From Leuctra nigra (taxonomy: Eukaryota > Arthropoda > Insecta > Plecoptera > Leuctridae): a stretch of 64,000 bases of DNA. The translations under genes were made by a program, and so were the position numbers. Positions within the stretch are counted from its first letter, which is position 1. Every line of letters starts with the position of its first letter. The notes below the pieces were generated by a model. The model searched no databases and was not told the DNA's origin. It saw nothing but the letters and a program-made list of their open reading frames with translations. Location: the NCBI GenBank assembly GCA_934045905.1, contig OW203762.1, positions 20,306,345-20,370,344 on the forward strand. Reading direction: 5' to 3'. Positions 25,467 through 36,810 of this stretch are shown piece after piece.

Positions 25467-26572
25467 CATGGGCGTTCACAGGGGGGGGGGGGGGGATATG
25501 CCCCTCTAATTTCCAAAAATACCGAAAAAAAGAAAGGAAAATACGCCAAGTCTAGGGTAAAGTCCTCGTTTTGTTTGCCAAATTCGAGGAAAGTGAATTT
25601 ACTCCGTCTCACCCAGTGGTCGAATTGGGGGGGATGCCCTATGGGGAATATTGATCCCCTATGGCTAATTTTACCACTTCATCATCCCCCCATGAAAGTT
25701 TAAAAAACAGACTATGAAGCTCAAAATAATATAATTTCCAGAGAATTTGTCAATTTTAGTCTGTTCAGACTACTATTCCTCGAGATAAAAATAGACTTAA
25801 AAAGTGCCAAAATCGCGTAAAAACTCACCAAATTAATTTCTGGAATAAAAAAATGATGAGCCTGTGCGCACCGGACTTGCATCTTGTATGGAAGATCAAC
25901 GACTCGATTGTTGAATACAGACCAATTGTGTACCTATTTTTTATGCTCAATAAATTACATTATTATTATTATTATTATTATTTTTCAAGTGCCAAAAGAC
26001 CAAAAATTGCCCTGCGGGGCAAAGAGAGGCATGCCCACTACATTCCAAATTGTATTTTTTTTTTAAGTTGAATATTAAACAAAATACATCTCAAAACGTC
26101 TCAAAATTGATTTCAAAGTGTCATAAAACCTTAAAACGCCCTACGGGGCAGGGTTGGGGGCGCGACCACCCCCGCCCCCTTATCCTGTGGTAAAGTGATT
26201 TCCTTACCTGCCCCCCCCCCCCCCCCACCCCCCTCTTGACAGAAATCATGCCGGCTCATTGACCTAGTACAAATGTTTTTTTGAAACAATACACCATCCC
26301 CCCATGGACTAACTTCCAATTCGACCACTGGTCTCTTCTCTGATTTGAGCTTGTTTGTGACTTTAAACTACCATGTCCAAAATGCCTGGAATTGACTAGT
26401 GAGTTAAAACGTATCAAAAAATTTCCGGGTCTGTGCGCCCGTATGTGCTGAATGTCCGCCGTATGTGCTGAATTTGCCGTATGTGCTGGGGTGTCATCCC
26501 CCCTGACCCCTTATTGAGCTGTAACATCTTGTCCCCCCCTCCCCCCCGGCAGATATCATGTGAACGCCCATG
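25467..26572. mobile_element. Outer hAT-like element interrupted by a second one
   Basis: Inverted ends CATGGGCGTTCAC and GTGAACGCCCATG are flanked by GCTCTCAT (25459-25466) and GCCCTCAT (26573-26580), a 7-of-8 match that fits an aged 8-bp duplication. G-rich and C-rich runs lie just inside the ends. A second element occupies 25614-26330. No coding region recognised. Confidence 0.75.
25614..26330. mobile_element. Inner hAT-like element (nested)
   Basis: The ends CAGTGGTCGAATTGG and CCAATTCGACCACTG are perfect 15-bp inverted repeats. The flanks GTCTCACC and GTCTCTTC match at 6 of 8 positions. The core contains a short LINE 3' tail-like piece ending in an ATT microsatellite (about 25853-25982), so a third element may be inside. 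No transposase visible. Confidence 0.7.
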
Positions 26573-29010
26573 GCCCTCATGCCATAGTCAGGGTATGAAT
26601 GCATTGTTTTTAATTTTTTTCGTTCCTATGCTGGGAAGATTGTAATAATTTTAGCTTTAACAATCATTTGTATGGTCCAGTTGAACACCAGTAGGTATTT
26701 TACACGAAAATACCAAAGGGCGAACAATAAACAGATTTCTTCTATTAAAAATTAGATCGATATTTTTGGGGGAAAAAAAGTCAATACGTTTAAAATACGG
26801 GCGTAACCTATTTACGTCGAGTTTATAACAATGACCACGATTCACAAAACAATGATTCTCGAAAAAACAAATACTTCAATTTTGATATAAATTTAATTTA
26901 AATGTCACAACGAATGGTGATCGTACCCCTTAGTATGTAGGAGGAAGGTGTAGTAACTGGAATTGTTATTTCAATTAATTAATCCTGGTTATTTGATACA
27001 ATAGAAGAGAAACACTTAAATTGTTTAGATAGTAAGTACTAGCTTGCCTGTGGTACTAGGTATACACTCGGCACAATTTTCAATTATTCAATTATCATTG
27101 ATCACCTATACTAGAGTGTGACAAGGAGATCACTTGGACTGACTTCGGATGGTGCGATTTAACATTTTTCAGTCAACAGATTTGTTGGGCGATCAATTTT
27201 AGTTGTGCCAAGTGGTCTACGTTGGCGTGTTTGTGGAATCAAACAAGATTCCACTTTGAAAATCTTTTATTTTTAGATGTACCTATTTAAATAGTCGCTT
27301 CAGTGGCGAATCCATAATTACATACCATTATTTAAAATGATGTAAAAAACTGGATCGCGTCTTCCCCCTTATTTTTTATTTATCACCTGAAAGAATTTCT
27401 ATCGACCTTGTACCCTGTAAAAAGTTGGCTGTACGCACAGAAGGTACAGATTGTCCGCCTAGAGCATGTTACGTGATCTGAACCTGCCAACCAACCATGA
27501 CTGGTCAGTCTCAACAATGAGAAATATTATCTCCATTATTACGCCGACGTGACCAGCGGTTTCGAAGAATAGATATGAGTCAGACTTATATTGTTTAAAA
27601 CATTGTTGTTGTTGTTATTAACCGATGTGAGTCTAGTATTTTTACTTGCCAAGTAAATTGGTACAATATCATTCACAAGCCTTTGATATACATATTTAAA
27701 AGATAAAATTACTACTACCTAGCTGAGAATTATGTCATTAGATATGTCGATTACAACATTATTTGCATCCGTGTAAACAAATAAAAATATTACGTATACC
27801 TACTTCTTTGGCTATCACTATCAATAATATGCTGCTCACGAACAGGAATGTGGCATTACTATCAATTAAGCGTCACAACACCACATTGGCTGTACTGTAC
27901 GTGCAAATGCACATCCTATAAGCATGGAAAATCCATCCATCAATTGATTCATAAGATGGCCTTCAAACGATGACCATTGTTGTCAGATTAAATAAACAAA
28001 AGTGCTTAAAATCCTTGAGGTGACTGACAAAACTAATGGTGCACTTGATGGTACACACGTATGTACGTTTTGGCAAGACTCGATCCAGAGAAAAACATTT
28101 TTTGGCAAAAGCCAACGTTTTATTTTTCAAATTCAATGCTGTTGTATAATTTGAAATAGGTGGATAAAGTAAACAGAGAACATCTTTGGAAACTTTGACA
28201 ATAAAACCAGAATCGGGTTGAAACCAAAGAAGGGTTCGTTTCTATCATTTGACAAAATATTCGGCATGCATGTGAGATTTGACGATTATGGGCGTCCGCA
28301 AGGGGCCAGGGGCCCGAGAGGGGGCACCCGCCCTGGAATGTCAAAATGATCGAAATTTACGTAAAAGAAATTTAAAAAGTATGATAATTTTAGTATGATA
28401 AAGTTTTGTAAACCTACACAATTTTTCAGTGTTGTGTGAGTACTCTGCCTGCACTTCTGATTGTTTTATGTGGGGGTGTCAAAATTTTAGTTTATTTTGG
28501 TAAAAGTAGGATTTTGTAAAAGTATTTTGTTGCGTAGAATAAGTTACACTGGATTATGGATCATATCTAACACACCAAACTGTATTACATTGAGTTAAAA
28601 TCAACAAAATATTCACGGAGGCTCCAGACCGGTGGCGGCAATATTATATCGCAATTTGGTCATCTGGACACTGGGGTAAATTCGGCCAAAAAGAAGTTTT
28701 TTTAAACAGTTTTAGTGTATTTAGTCAAATCGACGAAAACTTATGTTTCAATTGCGGCCCCGACCAGTGTGTGACTGAAATGAGCCTTCGCTCAGATTTT
28801 TTTTATAATTAGTTTAAAACGCTTTTTTTTAGGTAACCATGTATTTTGAACCCACTACAAAAATCCACCGCACTAATGCAACAGAATTATAAAGTATGAA
28901 AACGTGTGTACAAACTACAAAATTGAATAGGTCATTTTACTAATAGATTAAAATTTGGGGTTGGATTGGAGGGTCCAAACAAATAATCTGCTGGGGGCCC
29001 ATCTGAAGTT
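26573..29010. other. Intergenic, no gene seen
   Basis: AT-rich sequence between the PRADC1-type gene and the small secreted protein gene. A G-rich patch at about 28290-28335 (TTATGGGCGTCCGCAAGGGG) resembles one terminus of the outer hAT-like family, but no partner end was found. I see no exon, RNA gene or further repeat that I can support. Confidence 0.5.
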
Positions 29011-29290
29011 AGACCAGTGGTTGGCTGAGTGGTAACGCTCTGAACTTGTATTCCGGAGGCCCGGGTTTGATTCCCGCGGCCGTCCTTTCTGACTGGGGTT
29101 TTTTCGTGGTATTCCCTCAGTCGACAGACAAATGCTAGGAAGGTACCCTACTAATAGGCCACGACCGCCACCTTCCCACCTTCCATCCTTACCTACTCTT
29201 CGCCATCATCTCCCAATCATCCTCATAATCATTCATCCGTCGCCATTAGCCTCGCTGCAGAACAGTGCGACGTTAAGCCCCAGACAAAAA
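29011..29290 (+). mobile_element. tRNA-derived SINE
   Basis: The RNA polymerase III box A (TGGCTGAGTGG, 29022-29032) and box B (GGTTTGATTCC, 29064-29074) have tRNA-like spacing. The tRNA-like head is followed by an unrelated body and ends GCGACGTTAAGCCCCAGACA then A-rich. The fold is not that of an intact tRNA, so a SINE and not a functional tRNA gene. It lies about 370 bp upstream of the small secreted protein promoter. Confidence 0.8.
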
Positions 29291-29659
29291 AGCCTAGGAG
29301 AACAATGCTATTTCACCACTGAAGTCATAAGGGTCCTATTCTTCATATATTTTCGGCGGAGGTAAGGTAGTTGAAATTTTTCTTTAAAACAACGGCCAGG
29401 AGCCAATAGCAATAAAGTTTTTAAATTTTTTCCAACGAGCTAAGTGTGTGTTTTGGTTTGGTATCATCATTGGAAACCTTGACCCCTGTTTTTTTCAAGA
29501 GTTTGGTTCTTCTCCGCCACAAAAGGGAGCAAGACGATTTGAATGAGCTAATCGTCGAGGCGAGATCGCTGGAGGCGTTGTGGCTCTGATCGCGGCGAGG
29601 AGGACGCCGTCAAACACCGCAGGAAGAGGGTGGTGGGAGGGAGAGATGGGGGGGAAGAG

Positions 29660-29690
29660 TATAAGTATCGGACGCAGAAGAATTCAACTT
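29660..29690 (+). promoter_or_regulatory. TATA-box core promoter
   Basis: TATAAGTA at 29660-29667 is followed about 25 bp later by an initiator-like TTCAACTT (29683-29690). The first in-frame ATG is at 29747, giving a short leader. The spacing is what a TATA/Inr promoter should show. Confidence 0.75.
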
Positions 29691-29746
29691 TATTCGGCAA
29701 ATCTCGCGATCTTTCAGCACATTGTCAGCAGAAACCAGCGAGCAAC

Positions 29747-30935
29747 ATGAAATCTGTTGTAAGTATTGATAAGTAGTTTCGTAATGAAAATCAGGGAATG
29801 GCGCATTTCAGACACACTTTCCTGGCAATTTTAATCACTACAAAAGTAAAATTGATAATATCTAAAAGAAATGTGATGTTCAGTTTTCACAATCTTAAAA
29901 AAATCAAATTCGTTTTTCTTTGAGGATCTGACGCATTTCTTAATATGTGTGGTGAAGCCTGAAAGTCCCAAAGCTGAAAATCCCAAATAATTAACTACAT
30001 AATATTTCAAACTTCACAAAATACAACATTATAACTTTATGATAGTCAAGTCAGCAAATATGAAGTAAAACGTTTGAAAATAGAATAGAACATAATTTTC
30101 TTTTCAGTCAAAATATTACGTCATCCTATCAAATTCCTTTGATTATATATCAGTACCTCAGAGGTAGAAGGCCCGAAGTCCATTTTCTCGATATCGCTTT
30201 TGACACGTTTGGATTCATGTATAAACAGCAATTTTGAATTTATCTCTTACAAAATGACACCATTATAAATATGATTGGATGAAGGTATAGACATTTTTAA
30301 GAAATTAATTAGGAATAAGTAAAAAGAAATGTATAATATTGAAGAAATTATTATTGAATGTAAAAATTATCTGATGATGGTCAGATAATGTAAATATTTA
30401 CTTATTTTATTATTTGTAATATTTATTTTCAATCTGAATGACACCTTTTGATGAAAATATCCATAAAGATAAATTGCATTGCGTGTCTAATAGTTTTTGA
30501 GCCACCTCAAATTCATTGCAATGGACTTCACGCCTTCTACCTCTTAAGCACAAATAAAATTGCTTAACTCTTTTAAATACTGAATACAAGACTATCCCCC
30601 GGTTCCATTGTGTTTAATCATCTGTGTCCGCAGCTTCTTCTTCTCTTCGCTGTGATGGTCGGCGTTGCAGTAGCTGCTCCTGCCCCTGCGCCTAAACCCA
30701 ACCCGCAATACGTATACACGTATGGCACACCGGTTGCCTACTCGTCATACGCCGCGCCAGTCGTAGGCTCGCCCCTGTATTCAGGCTATGTGCCATACAG
30801 CTACAATTCATTGGGTATGTCTAATCGAACTGATTGTTTTATAACTTCAGTGACAGTTGGTGATTTATTAAGAGGTTTTAATCATGGTCATTATTTACAG
30901 GATATGGATACAACTACCCATACGTCTATGTCTGA
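29747..30935 (+). CDS. Small secreted Tyr/Pro/Ala-rich protein (cuticle- or neuropeptide-precursor-like)
   Basis: Three exons: 29747-29758 (four codons), 30634-30814 and 30901-30935; total 228 nt, 75 residues, in phase. Residues 1-19 form a signal peptide (MKSVLLLLFAVMVGVAVAA) with likely cleavage before APAPAPKPNP. The mature peptide is about 56 residues, rich in Tyr, Pro, Ala and Gly (YTYGTPVAYSSYAAPVVG, GYGYNYPYVYV). It has no cysteines and no chitin-binding R&R motif. The tiny first coding exon ending inside the signal peptide, with a TATA promoter, is the usual architecture of insect cuticle and cuticle-like secreted proteins; similar sequences are also labelled neuropeptide-like precursors. 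Polyadenylation signal AATAAA lies at 31070. Exact function unknown. Confidence 0.85.
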
Positions 30936-32345
30936 TCTACTAGTGCTGCTTTGATAATATTCAACAACTAGATGACGACTGGCGAAAATTGTATGAAGTA
31001 GGTTTACTTTAATATTAAGGAAATTAAAAACGTATTTTACTACTCAATTCGTGTTCATTAAAAATTACAAATAAATTGATATAACTTTTAAATGCATTTA
31101 TTAAATGAATCCCTAACCAACTTTTTTCTTCAATAAATATTCTTCTAATAATGCACCAAAATTATTTGTAAAACCAATGACTATAGGTAGGTATAAATTA
31201 AAATTAAAACAGTTTTTTCGTTACCGTCAAACATTTTGATTTATTGCTAGTTGCATTAAATATAGCTTAAAGAATGGCAATTACCTAACAATGTAAGTTA
31301 TTCAATATATTATGAAGTAAACATTGTATAAGATAAGAAACAATAACTAGGTACCTAATAAATAATACAAAAATATATATCAATAATTAAATGTCTATTA
31401 CCGTTGTAAAAGTTCAAAATTTGTTTACTTTTAGAAAGGGTTACCTACAGCTTACACAAATAGTTATGAAAATGAGATTTCAGTCCCAGATATAGCAGAG
31501 AAAAGTAAGAATGGCAACATACCTATACAGATATGGATATTGCATTCTGTTTAGTTTACTATCACTGTCATGATTACCCATTGAGATTGACAATAGAAAA
31601 ACCTTATGCTGTACATTCAGTTATACAGTCTCTATAAGGATTGTTTATATAGACTCTGATGTGCTTTTTGAAGAAAAACGCTTTTTTAATCAATCGCAAG
31701 TCTGCCACGCATGTTACTTCTTTACTACTTCACATAGTTTGACAGAAATTATGTCATATATTTAATAGACAAAAACACGCATCTGTCAGGTGTTTAATGA
31801 ACTGTTCTGTTCCGACTGCAGCTAAAATATTTAATTATTTATTATTGATGAACTTTTCATCGGATTACTCCCACATTGTGACCGATGAAAGTAAACAATT
31901 GACAGCCTTTGTTTTCCACATCTCCTACATTACATCCTAAAAGTGCTGTTTACAGGGGGCCTATTTTCAAGATCGTTCAAGTCAACATCATATGGATTCA
32001 TGGCCGCCTGAAGTCAGACAAAACAAAACAATAAACTGCATTGATTTATTGGATGCTATTTCCTTCGGACGGATGTCACTTTGACGGCACGCTCGATTAT
32101 GCGAGAGCTCGAAGGATCTCAAAAATAGGTCCCCAGGGCCTCGAAGCAGGTACAATAAACATCCTAATCACATCGTGTGAGCAATAATTATGGCCATTGG
32201 ATACACTCCGGCTCCGTAACTAGCTTATGCAATTGTTGTTACGTGCCTAACCATTATAAATGTATTACTGCTTTAAGTAACTAGTCAACCATCCTCCCTC
32301 CTATTAGTTAGACAAAAAATAACATTCTGTCAATTTTGATTTGCT
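30936..32345. other. Intergenic, no gene seen
   Basis: AT-rich sequence between the small secreted protein gene and the 3' end of the ribose-5-phosphate isomerase gene on the opposite strand. It contains the presumed 3' untranslated regions of both. No repeat or exon recognised. Confidence 0.55.
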
Positions 32346-34084
32346 TCACTGCTTCTTGACGGAACCGTCAGCCATGCCGTAGTACACCTTGGTGGTCATG
32401 TTGACGAATAGTCCAGTTTCCACGACTCCTGGCAACATCGTAATGGCGGTGTTCACTTCATTCCAATTCAGTTCCGACTGAGGAAACTTCCAGTCCAGAA
32501 TGAAGTTACCGTTGTCCGTGATCACAGGGCCCTAAGAACAAACAAATTGAGTAGGTAACAGCTCATACATCAATACAAAATGTATTGCAATCAGGGCTTG
32601 AAATTCTTAAAATTGGTAAAGTATCTTCTGAATCAACTCACGGCCTTCATTGTTGCCATACGTAATTCAGCTTGGCCTCCAAACAATGCTTCAATTTTCC
32701 CCCGAACAGGTTCATAGGCTAGGGGGATAACTTCAATGGGGATCCCTTTCTTGTACCTCTCTCCCAACTTGTCCGATTGCTTACTGAAATATGATCCCAG
32801 ATCACCAATTAGGTACTTTGAAGATGTATTCTTATTTAGAAGTAAATAAACCCAACAAATAATATTAAAAAACTTACGTATAATCGGCAATAATCACCAA
32901 CTGGCGAGCACAAGAGGCCACAATTTTCTCTTGAGTAAGACATCCACCACCGCCTTTAATTAGTGTCATGTCACGGTCAACTTCATCAGCTCCGTCAATG
33001 GCACAATCTAACTGTGTTAAAAAATATCATGTCATTTCAAAAGTATACAATGTCATAATATTAAATGACTGACCACTAAAAGGTACTATACCTGAGGGTG
33101 AGATTCCAAATCCCCTAAGGTCAGTTTGTGGCTCAGAATTAGCTGCCTTGCTTGGAACGATGTTGGAATGCAAATGATGCGGAGATTCTCGTTGTGAACT
33201 CTTTCAGCTGTAATAATATTTTATTTGTCGAATTATTGTTACTGCAACGATACAGTTTAAGTGAATGACCAGAGACAACTACTGACCTATATTAACATGG
33301 TAAACAGCATTTTACAAATAATAATAATAATAAATATTAATTGTGCCTTAAAATGTAAACTTTAGTTGACATAGCACGACATTACAAATATAATGACCGA
33401 GTCATGTGATTACACTAACAATGTTTTTATACATCAAAGAATGGACACTACGTAAGGATCCTCAAAACATCAAGTCTTACCCAGTCTCTTAACAGCATAA
33501 ACGATGGTAGAACCACTTCCGACACCAATAACAGTGTTGTTCTGAAACGGAAAACTAATGTAATCCTAACTTATTTTACTGTCCATAATCACGGAGCTTG
33601 TTACAAAAAATGGTTTCAGCCGAAATGATATTAAAAATCTCTGTACCTATGTAGGTAGGAAGGACCAAAACAACTTTCAAGCATTCAACAGGTTACATTA
33701 TAGGTTAAGTATGGTCAATGCTGACACCAAAACAACAATGTTTGTGCATTTAGAATCGTGTCGCGATCAAAATAGGCAATCAAATGTTTTACAAATTGTT
33801 ATCTAGTGAGTTAGTAACTAGACAAGTGAGAAATGTGTACTTACTTGAACAAAATCATCCACAGCCCTGAAGGCTGCAGCCTGCTTCGCACTGTCAAGTG
33901 AACTCATTGTTTTATGTAAATGTCGGGTTGTGAAAGCGTGGCTGAGTTTAGGTCTTGGTAAAATTATAACAGGCGACTTATAATCTCGAGGTGGACTTAC
34001 GCAGCCACGAAATATATTAACTTGTTTCGAAAAATATTTCCACTTCTTCACTTTCCACAAACCGCACACAGAAACGGCGGACAT
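32346..34084 (-). CDS. RPIA: Ribose-5-phosphate isomerase
   Basis: Interconverts ribose 5-phosphate and ribulose 5-phosphate in the non-oxidative pentose phosphate pathway; cytosolic. Minus-strand exons: 34084-33845, 33541-33481, 33207-33092, 33011-32878, 32783-32642 and 32531-32346; total 879 nt, 292 residues, in phase. Family motifs: phosphate-binding [29 protein letters not shown], catalytic-site [61 protein letters not shown] and PGVVETGLF. The first exon allows a start at 34084, which gives a roughly 59-residue basic N-terminal extension, or at the internal methionine of [13 protein letters not shown], which matches the conserved core start. Human RPIA also has an N-terminal extension. 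Head-to-head with a ceramide synthase gene. Confidence 0.95.
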
Positions 34085-34374
34085 GACACATGTTTTTGTA
34101 AGTTCAAACCAAAATTATTAATTTCAAAGGCTGTGCACAGTTCGTGATTGGTGGGATGAGGGTTAAACACCTCCTATTGGTCGATATTGTGATTACCTTG
34201 ACAAGTGGTTTCCATTTTCATAATTCCGTGGTTGGTATACCTGCTAACACCACAGTAGTTGATTACAAGTTTTGGGGCATCGTGAAGTGGGTGTGTCGTC
34301 TGTGAGTGAGTGTTACAACTTGCGAGTTGCAGTTGGAGTAGCTGCTTTCGGCGTTTAGAAAACATTATTATAGC
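34085..34374. promoter_or_regulatory. Bidirectional promoter with two inverted CCAAT boxes
   Basis: Only 290 bp separate the divergent starts of ribose-5-phosphate isomerase (34084, minus) and ceramide synthase (34375, plus). Two ATTGG boxes (inverted CCAAT) at 34147-34151 and 34176-34180 are 29 bp apart, an arrangement common for NF-Y at TATA-less bidirectional promoters. No TATA box seen. Confidence 0.6.
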
Positions 34375-35481
34375 ATGAATAGTTTACAATTAGTTGTTAG
34401 CTCCTTTTGGAGCCAAGACTTTTGGTTACCTCCTAATGTAACCTGGGCTGACATAGAACCACGTGATAACTTGTCGTACACCGACTACAGACATCTTATA
34501 GTCCCTTTACCGTTAGCATTAATTTTACTAGTACTGCGGTATTTCCTCGAAATGTACTGTTTTTCCCCTCTGGGGATCCTGATGGGAATTAAACCTAGTA
34601 AACCGAAGAAGGTATCACCTAACCCCGTCTTAGAAAAAGTGTATTCTTCCAAGGGTAAAAAGGCATTGGATCGTGCTACAATTGTTGGATTGACCAAGCA
34701 ACTTGACCTGACGGAGCGACAAGTTGAAAGGTGGTTGCGAATTCGTCGGGCAGCAGACAGGCCCTCGACACTTACGAAGTTCTGCGAGATCAGCTGGCGT
34801 TGGCTCTATTATTCTTCTTCCTTTACTCTGGGGATAATTTGCCTGTGGGACAAGCCCTGGTTGTGGGACATCAACCATTGCTACTACAACTACCCTCATC
34901 AAGGTGTCACTGCTGATTGTTGGTGGTATTACATGATGTCCCTATCATTCTACTGGTCTCTGACATTGAGCCAGTTCTTCGATGTCAAGCGTAAGGACTT
35001 CTGGCAAATGTTTGTTCATCATATTGTCACCATTTCTTTGTTGAGCTTCTCATGGGTGTGCAATCTCCACCGAATCGGAACCGTGGTCCTCTTAGTTCAT
35101 GACTGTGCTGATGTATTCCTAGAGGCTGCCAAATTCTTCAAGTACGCACAATACCAGAAAACGTGCGATGCCATATTTGCCTTTTTTACTGTCCTGTGGA
35201 TAGTTACCCGCTGCGGTATCTTTCCTTTCTGGGTCATCGCCAGCACTTTGATCGAAGCACCGAAGATCGTTCCCATGTTTCCAGCGTACTACTTCTTTAA
35301 CACCCTGCTTTCTGCCTTGCTTGTATTACATATATTGTGGACTTATATAATTGTCAAGATCGCATACCAAGCTATCACAGCTGGGCAAATGGAGGGAGAT
35401 CTGCGCAGTTCCTCAAGCGATGAAATATCTGAAGAGATGAACGGTCCTGAATCGCTGACTGCTGGAAAGAAGACATCTTAG
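34375..35481 (+). CDS. schlank: Ceramide synthase (Lag1/TLC family), intronless copy 1
   Basis: N-acylates sphingoid bases to make (dihydro)ceramide in the endoplasmic reticulum membrane. A single 368-residue exon runs from ATG to TAA, the usual family length. Features in order: N-glycosylation sequon NVT at about 21-23, a first membrane helix at about 43-60, a homeobox-like domain at about 76-130 (LTKQLDLTERQVERWLRIRR), then the TLC domain from about 133. The Lag1 motif carries the active-site histidines (DVKRKDFWQMFVHHIVT, His215 and His216) and the downstream HDCADV. The specificity loop before the last helix is about residues 293-306. The C-terminal tail has an acidic Ser cluster (SSSSDEISEE), like the CK2-phosphorylated tails of animal ceramide synthases. 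AATAAA lies at 35868. Absence of introns in both copies suggests a retrogene origin or intron loss in an ancestor. Confidence 0.95.
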   Translation: MNSLQLVVSSFWSQDFWLPPNVTWADIEPRDNLSYTDYRHLIVPLPLALILLVLRYFLEMYCFSPLGILMGIKPSKPKKVSPNPVLEKVYSSKGKKALDRATIVGLTKQLDLTERQVERWLRIRRAADRPSTLTKFCEISWRWLYYSSSFTLGIICLWDKPWLWDINHCYYNYPHQGVTADCWWYYMMSLSFYWSLTLSQFFDVKRKDFWQMFVHHIVTISLLSFSWVCNLHRIGTVVLLVHDCADVFLEAAKFFKYAQYQKTCDAIFAFFTVLWIVTRCGIFPFWVIASTLIEAPKIVPMFPAYYFFNTLLSALLVLHILWTYIIVKIAYQAITAGQMEGDLRSSSSDEISEEMNGPESLTAGKKTS

Positions 35482-36276
35482 ATGATAACAAGTCAAACCC
35501 ACGTGCATCACTCTCCTACATTGAAGTTACATTCTGGGCCTGATTTGGCGGCGTCGATTTATGTGTGCATTTATTGAAACCATTCATTCTTGATAGACTT
35601 TGCTACTTAATGAGTATTTTTGTGTTTTTTATGTGAGCAGCAGGATAATTTTTTTAATACCTATTTAAATCAATCACCGATGTACAAACTCCATACCTGT
35701 CGCTTGCCAACTGTCTACGGACAGTTTTTTGACCTAGTCGCTGTTCAATGATAATTAAAAACTTAGATTGTTAGCTTATTAATATTAATGTTTACTATAT
35801 CTATCTACATAAAATCATTAATTTTTATGTAATTACTTTAAGAATGTTTTGCTACACGGTGCAAATTAATAAAATTGTGCACTCAATCTGAACTATACCA
35901 AATTTGATAATGTTTAATGTGCCCACAACATCCCAGTCTTTATCTCCAAATTACAATTCATACTCTACATACAATTTGAATATTGAATCATTGATTAAAT
36001 ATATACAATTTTAAAAATTAACTGCGAAATTAATCATTCATTTCTAATTTATTAGGTTATCATAACACAAATTCCTAAAGATAAACAAAACTTAGGTAGC
36101 TGTATGGCCTTCAGAGGTACCTGGGATTGACACAACCTCACGTGTTTGCTGATAGGATGAGTCTTGCATGACTGCAAAATGACATTGAGAACTTGTCATT
36201 GAGTTACATTAATTACTATATTTTAATCTGTCTTGAAGATATTTCGCGTTTATAGTCCAGTAATTTTGTGATTATA

Positions 36277-36810
36277 CCCACCACTAATTGCAACAGAAGG
36301 TTTCAATACATAAATCGATTCAGAAAAATGCCCTCTACAACATATCCAAAATCCTCCGGAATCCGAGTGCCGGTAGTACTTTTTAAGTAATTTCCCATGT
36401 TAATACAATCTTCCAAAAAAAAATATAAAAAAATCATGTAACTCCGATTTTGACGAAACTTGGCAGAATTGTTCTCCATTATAAATGAACACAAATAGCT
36501 CTCTTAGCGTTTTCCTCTAAATCTCATCGTTTGGGAATTATGGCCCATTGAAAAGTAATATTTTAGTCAGTTTTCGACGATTTAGGTCACTTTGAGTGTA
36601 ATTTGACGTTTTGCGAGGTCCATATTTCCCAAACGATGAGATTTAGAGGAAAACGCTAAGAGAGCTATTTGTGTTCATTTAGGATGGTGATCAATTCTGC
36701 CAAGTTTCGTCAAAATCGGAGTTATATGAAAAAAATTGTAGAGGGCATTTTTCTGAATCGATTCATATATTGAAACCTAATTGAAACCTTCTGTTGCAAT
36801 TAGTGGTGGG
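36277..36810. mobile_element. ~534-bp foldback element
   Basis: The termini CCCACCACTAATTGCAACAG and its complement CTGTTGCAATTAGTGGTGGG start long inverted arms. These also share AAATCGATTCAGAAAAATGC, the CAAATAGCTCTCTTAGCG region and CATCGTTTGGGAA with their complements. The loop is near 36540-36610. There is no coding capacity and no clear target duplication. It lies between the first ceramide synthase and the LINE. Confidence 0.8.

Noticed and set aside
29011..29090. Functional tRNA gene
   Set aside because: Box A and box B are present, but the flanking stems do not form a proper tRNA and the unit continues into a SINE body and tail.
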